A stretch of DNA of 25,976 bases. It comes from Tritrichomonas foetus (taxonomy: Eukaryota; Parabasalia; Tritrichomonadida; Tritrichomonadidae). A program made the position numbers and the translations under genes. Positions 25,875-25,976 of the stretch are shown here, piece after piece. Under the pieces are notes generated by a model. That model was not told where the DNA came from. It saw only the letters and a program-made list of their open reading frames with translations, and did not search any database. Each line of letters opens with the position of its first letter. Positions within the stretch are counted from its first letter, which is position 1. The stretch covers positions 1 through 25,976 of the forward strand of contig MLAK01001234.1 in the NCBI GenBank assembly GCA_001839685.1. Reading direction: 5' to 3'.

Positions 25875-25976
25875 TGAAAACTCACGAAAAATGAAAAAAA
25901 TTCACCTATATAAAAGATATTTTACATAGTATGTTGCTTATTCTTTCTTACAATAAATAAATAATAGCTATTCATG

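Larger units (their letters stand above)
24417..25976. other. Noncoding right flank, 1.56 kb
   Basis: AT-rich, with stops in every frame. It holds a possible decayed coding fragment (25075-25193) and a 23-bp triplet repeat (25807-25874). The window ends on an ATG (25974-25976) preceded by ACCTATATA near 25904 and an AT-rich leader, which could be the start of a further plus-strand gene; nothing beyond it is visible. Confidence 0.5.

Noticed and set aside
1..25976. tRNA, rRNA, CRISPR or complete transposon
   Set aside because: No cloverleaf with a matching T-arm, no rRNA-like conserved blocks, no regularly spaced repeat-spacer array and no transposase-like frame were recognised by eye.

Overview
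The window looks like nuclear DNA of a trichomonad protist (Parabasalia), most likely a Tritrichomonas-type genome. It is strongly AT-rich. Its genes use the standard code and show no recognisable introns. Several genes have a TCAYW-type initiator (Inr) 10-30 nt before the ATG. The gene content is eukaryotic: an EF-hand/WD40 fusion, a BEACH protein, an SM protein of the VPS33 type, a DENN-type protein and CDP-ethanolamine synthesis. A degenerate copy of a membrane-anchored surface-protein tail also fits. The species is inferred, not proven.

Layout: 1-860 is noncoding, with a strong hairpin at the left edge and a 19-bp triplet repeat. At 861-1508 (-) lies a small protein with a ubiquitin-like N-terminus. 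1509-2892 is empty. At 2893-5766 (-) lies an M16C presequence-protease-like metallopeptidase, divergent across 181 bp from VPS33 at 5948-7786 (+). Between VPS33 and the next gene is a decayed transmembrane tail (7842-8027) bracketed by T17 and A58 homopolymers. A very large BEACH-family gene follows on the minus strand, split into two reading frames (15385-10811 and 10751-8388). On the plus strand an EF-hand/WD40 gene (15867-18938) is broken into three segments. A small Tyr/Ser/Gly/Gln-rich protein with an N-myristoylation-like start is at 19485-19679, a DENN-like protein at 20422-21837 (+), an orphan 125-residue protein at 22168-22545 (-), and ethanolamine-phosphate cytidylyltransferase at 23394-24416 (-). 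The right end is about 1.5 kb of noncoding DNA with a possible decayed coding fragment.

How the genes relate: VPS33, the BEACH protein and the DENN-like protein all belong to families acting in endosome/lysosome membrane traffic, and PCYT2 supplies phosphatidylethanolamine for membranes. Each gene appears to have its own promoter, so the grouping may be chance. The main anomaly is that two large genes are each interrupted in short clusters of 60-70 bp (10749-10813, 16485-16550, 17511-17550) while the sequence on both sides stays open and family-like. This could be gene decay, assembly error or an unusual expression mechanism. I found no convincing new multi-gene system, no RNA genes, no CRISPR and no complete transposon.
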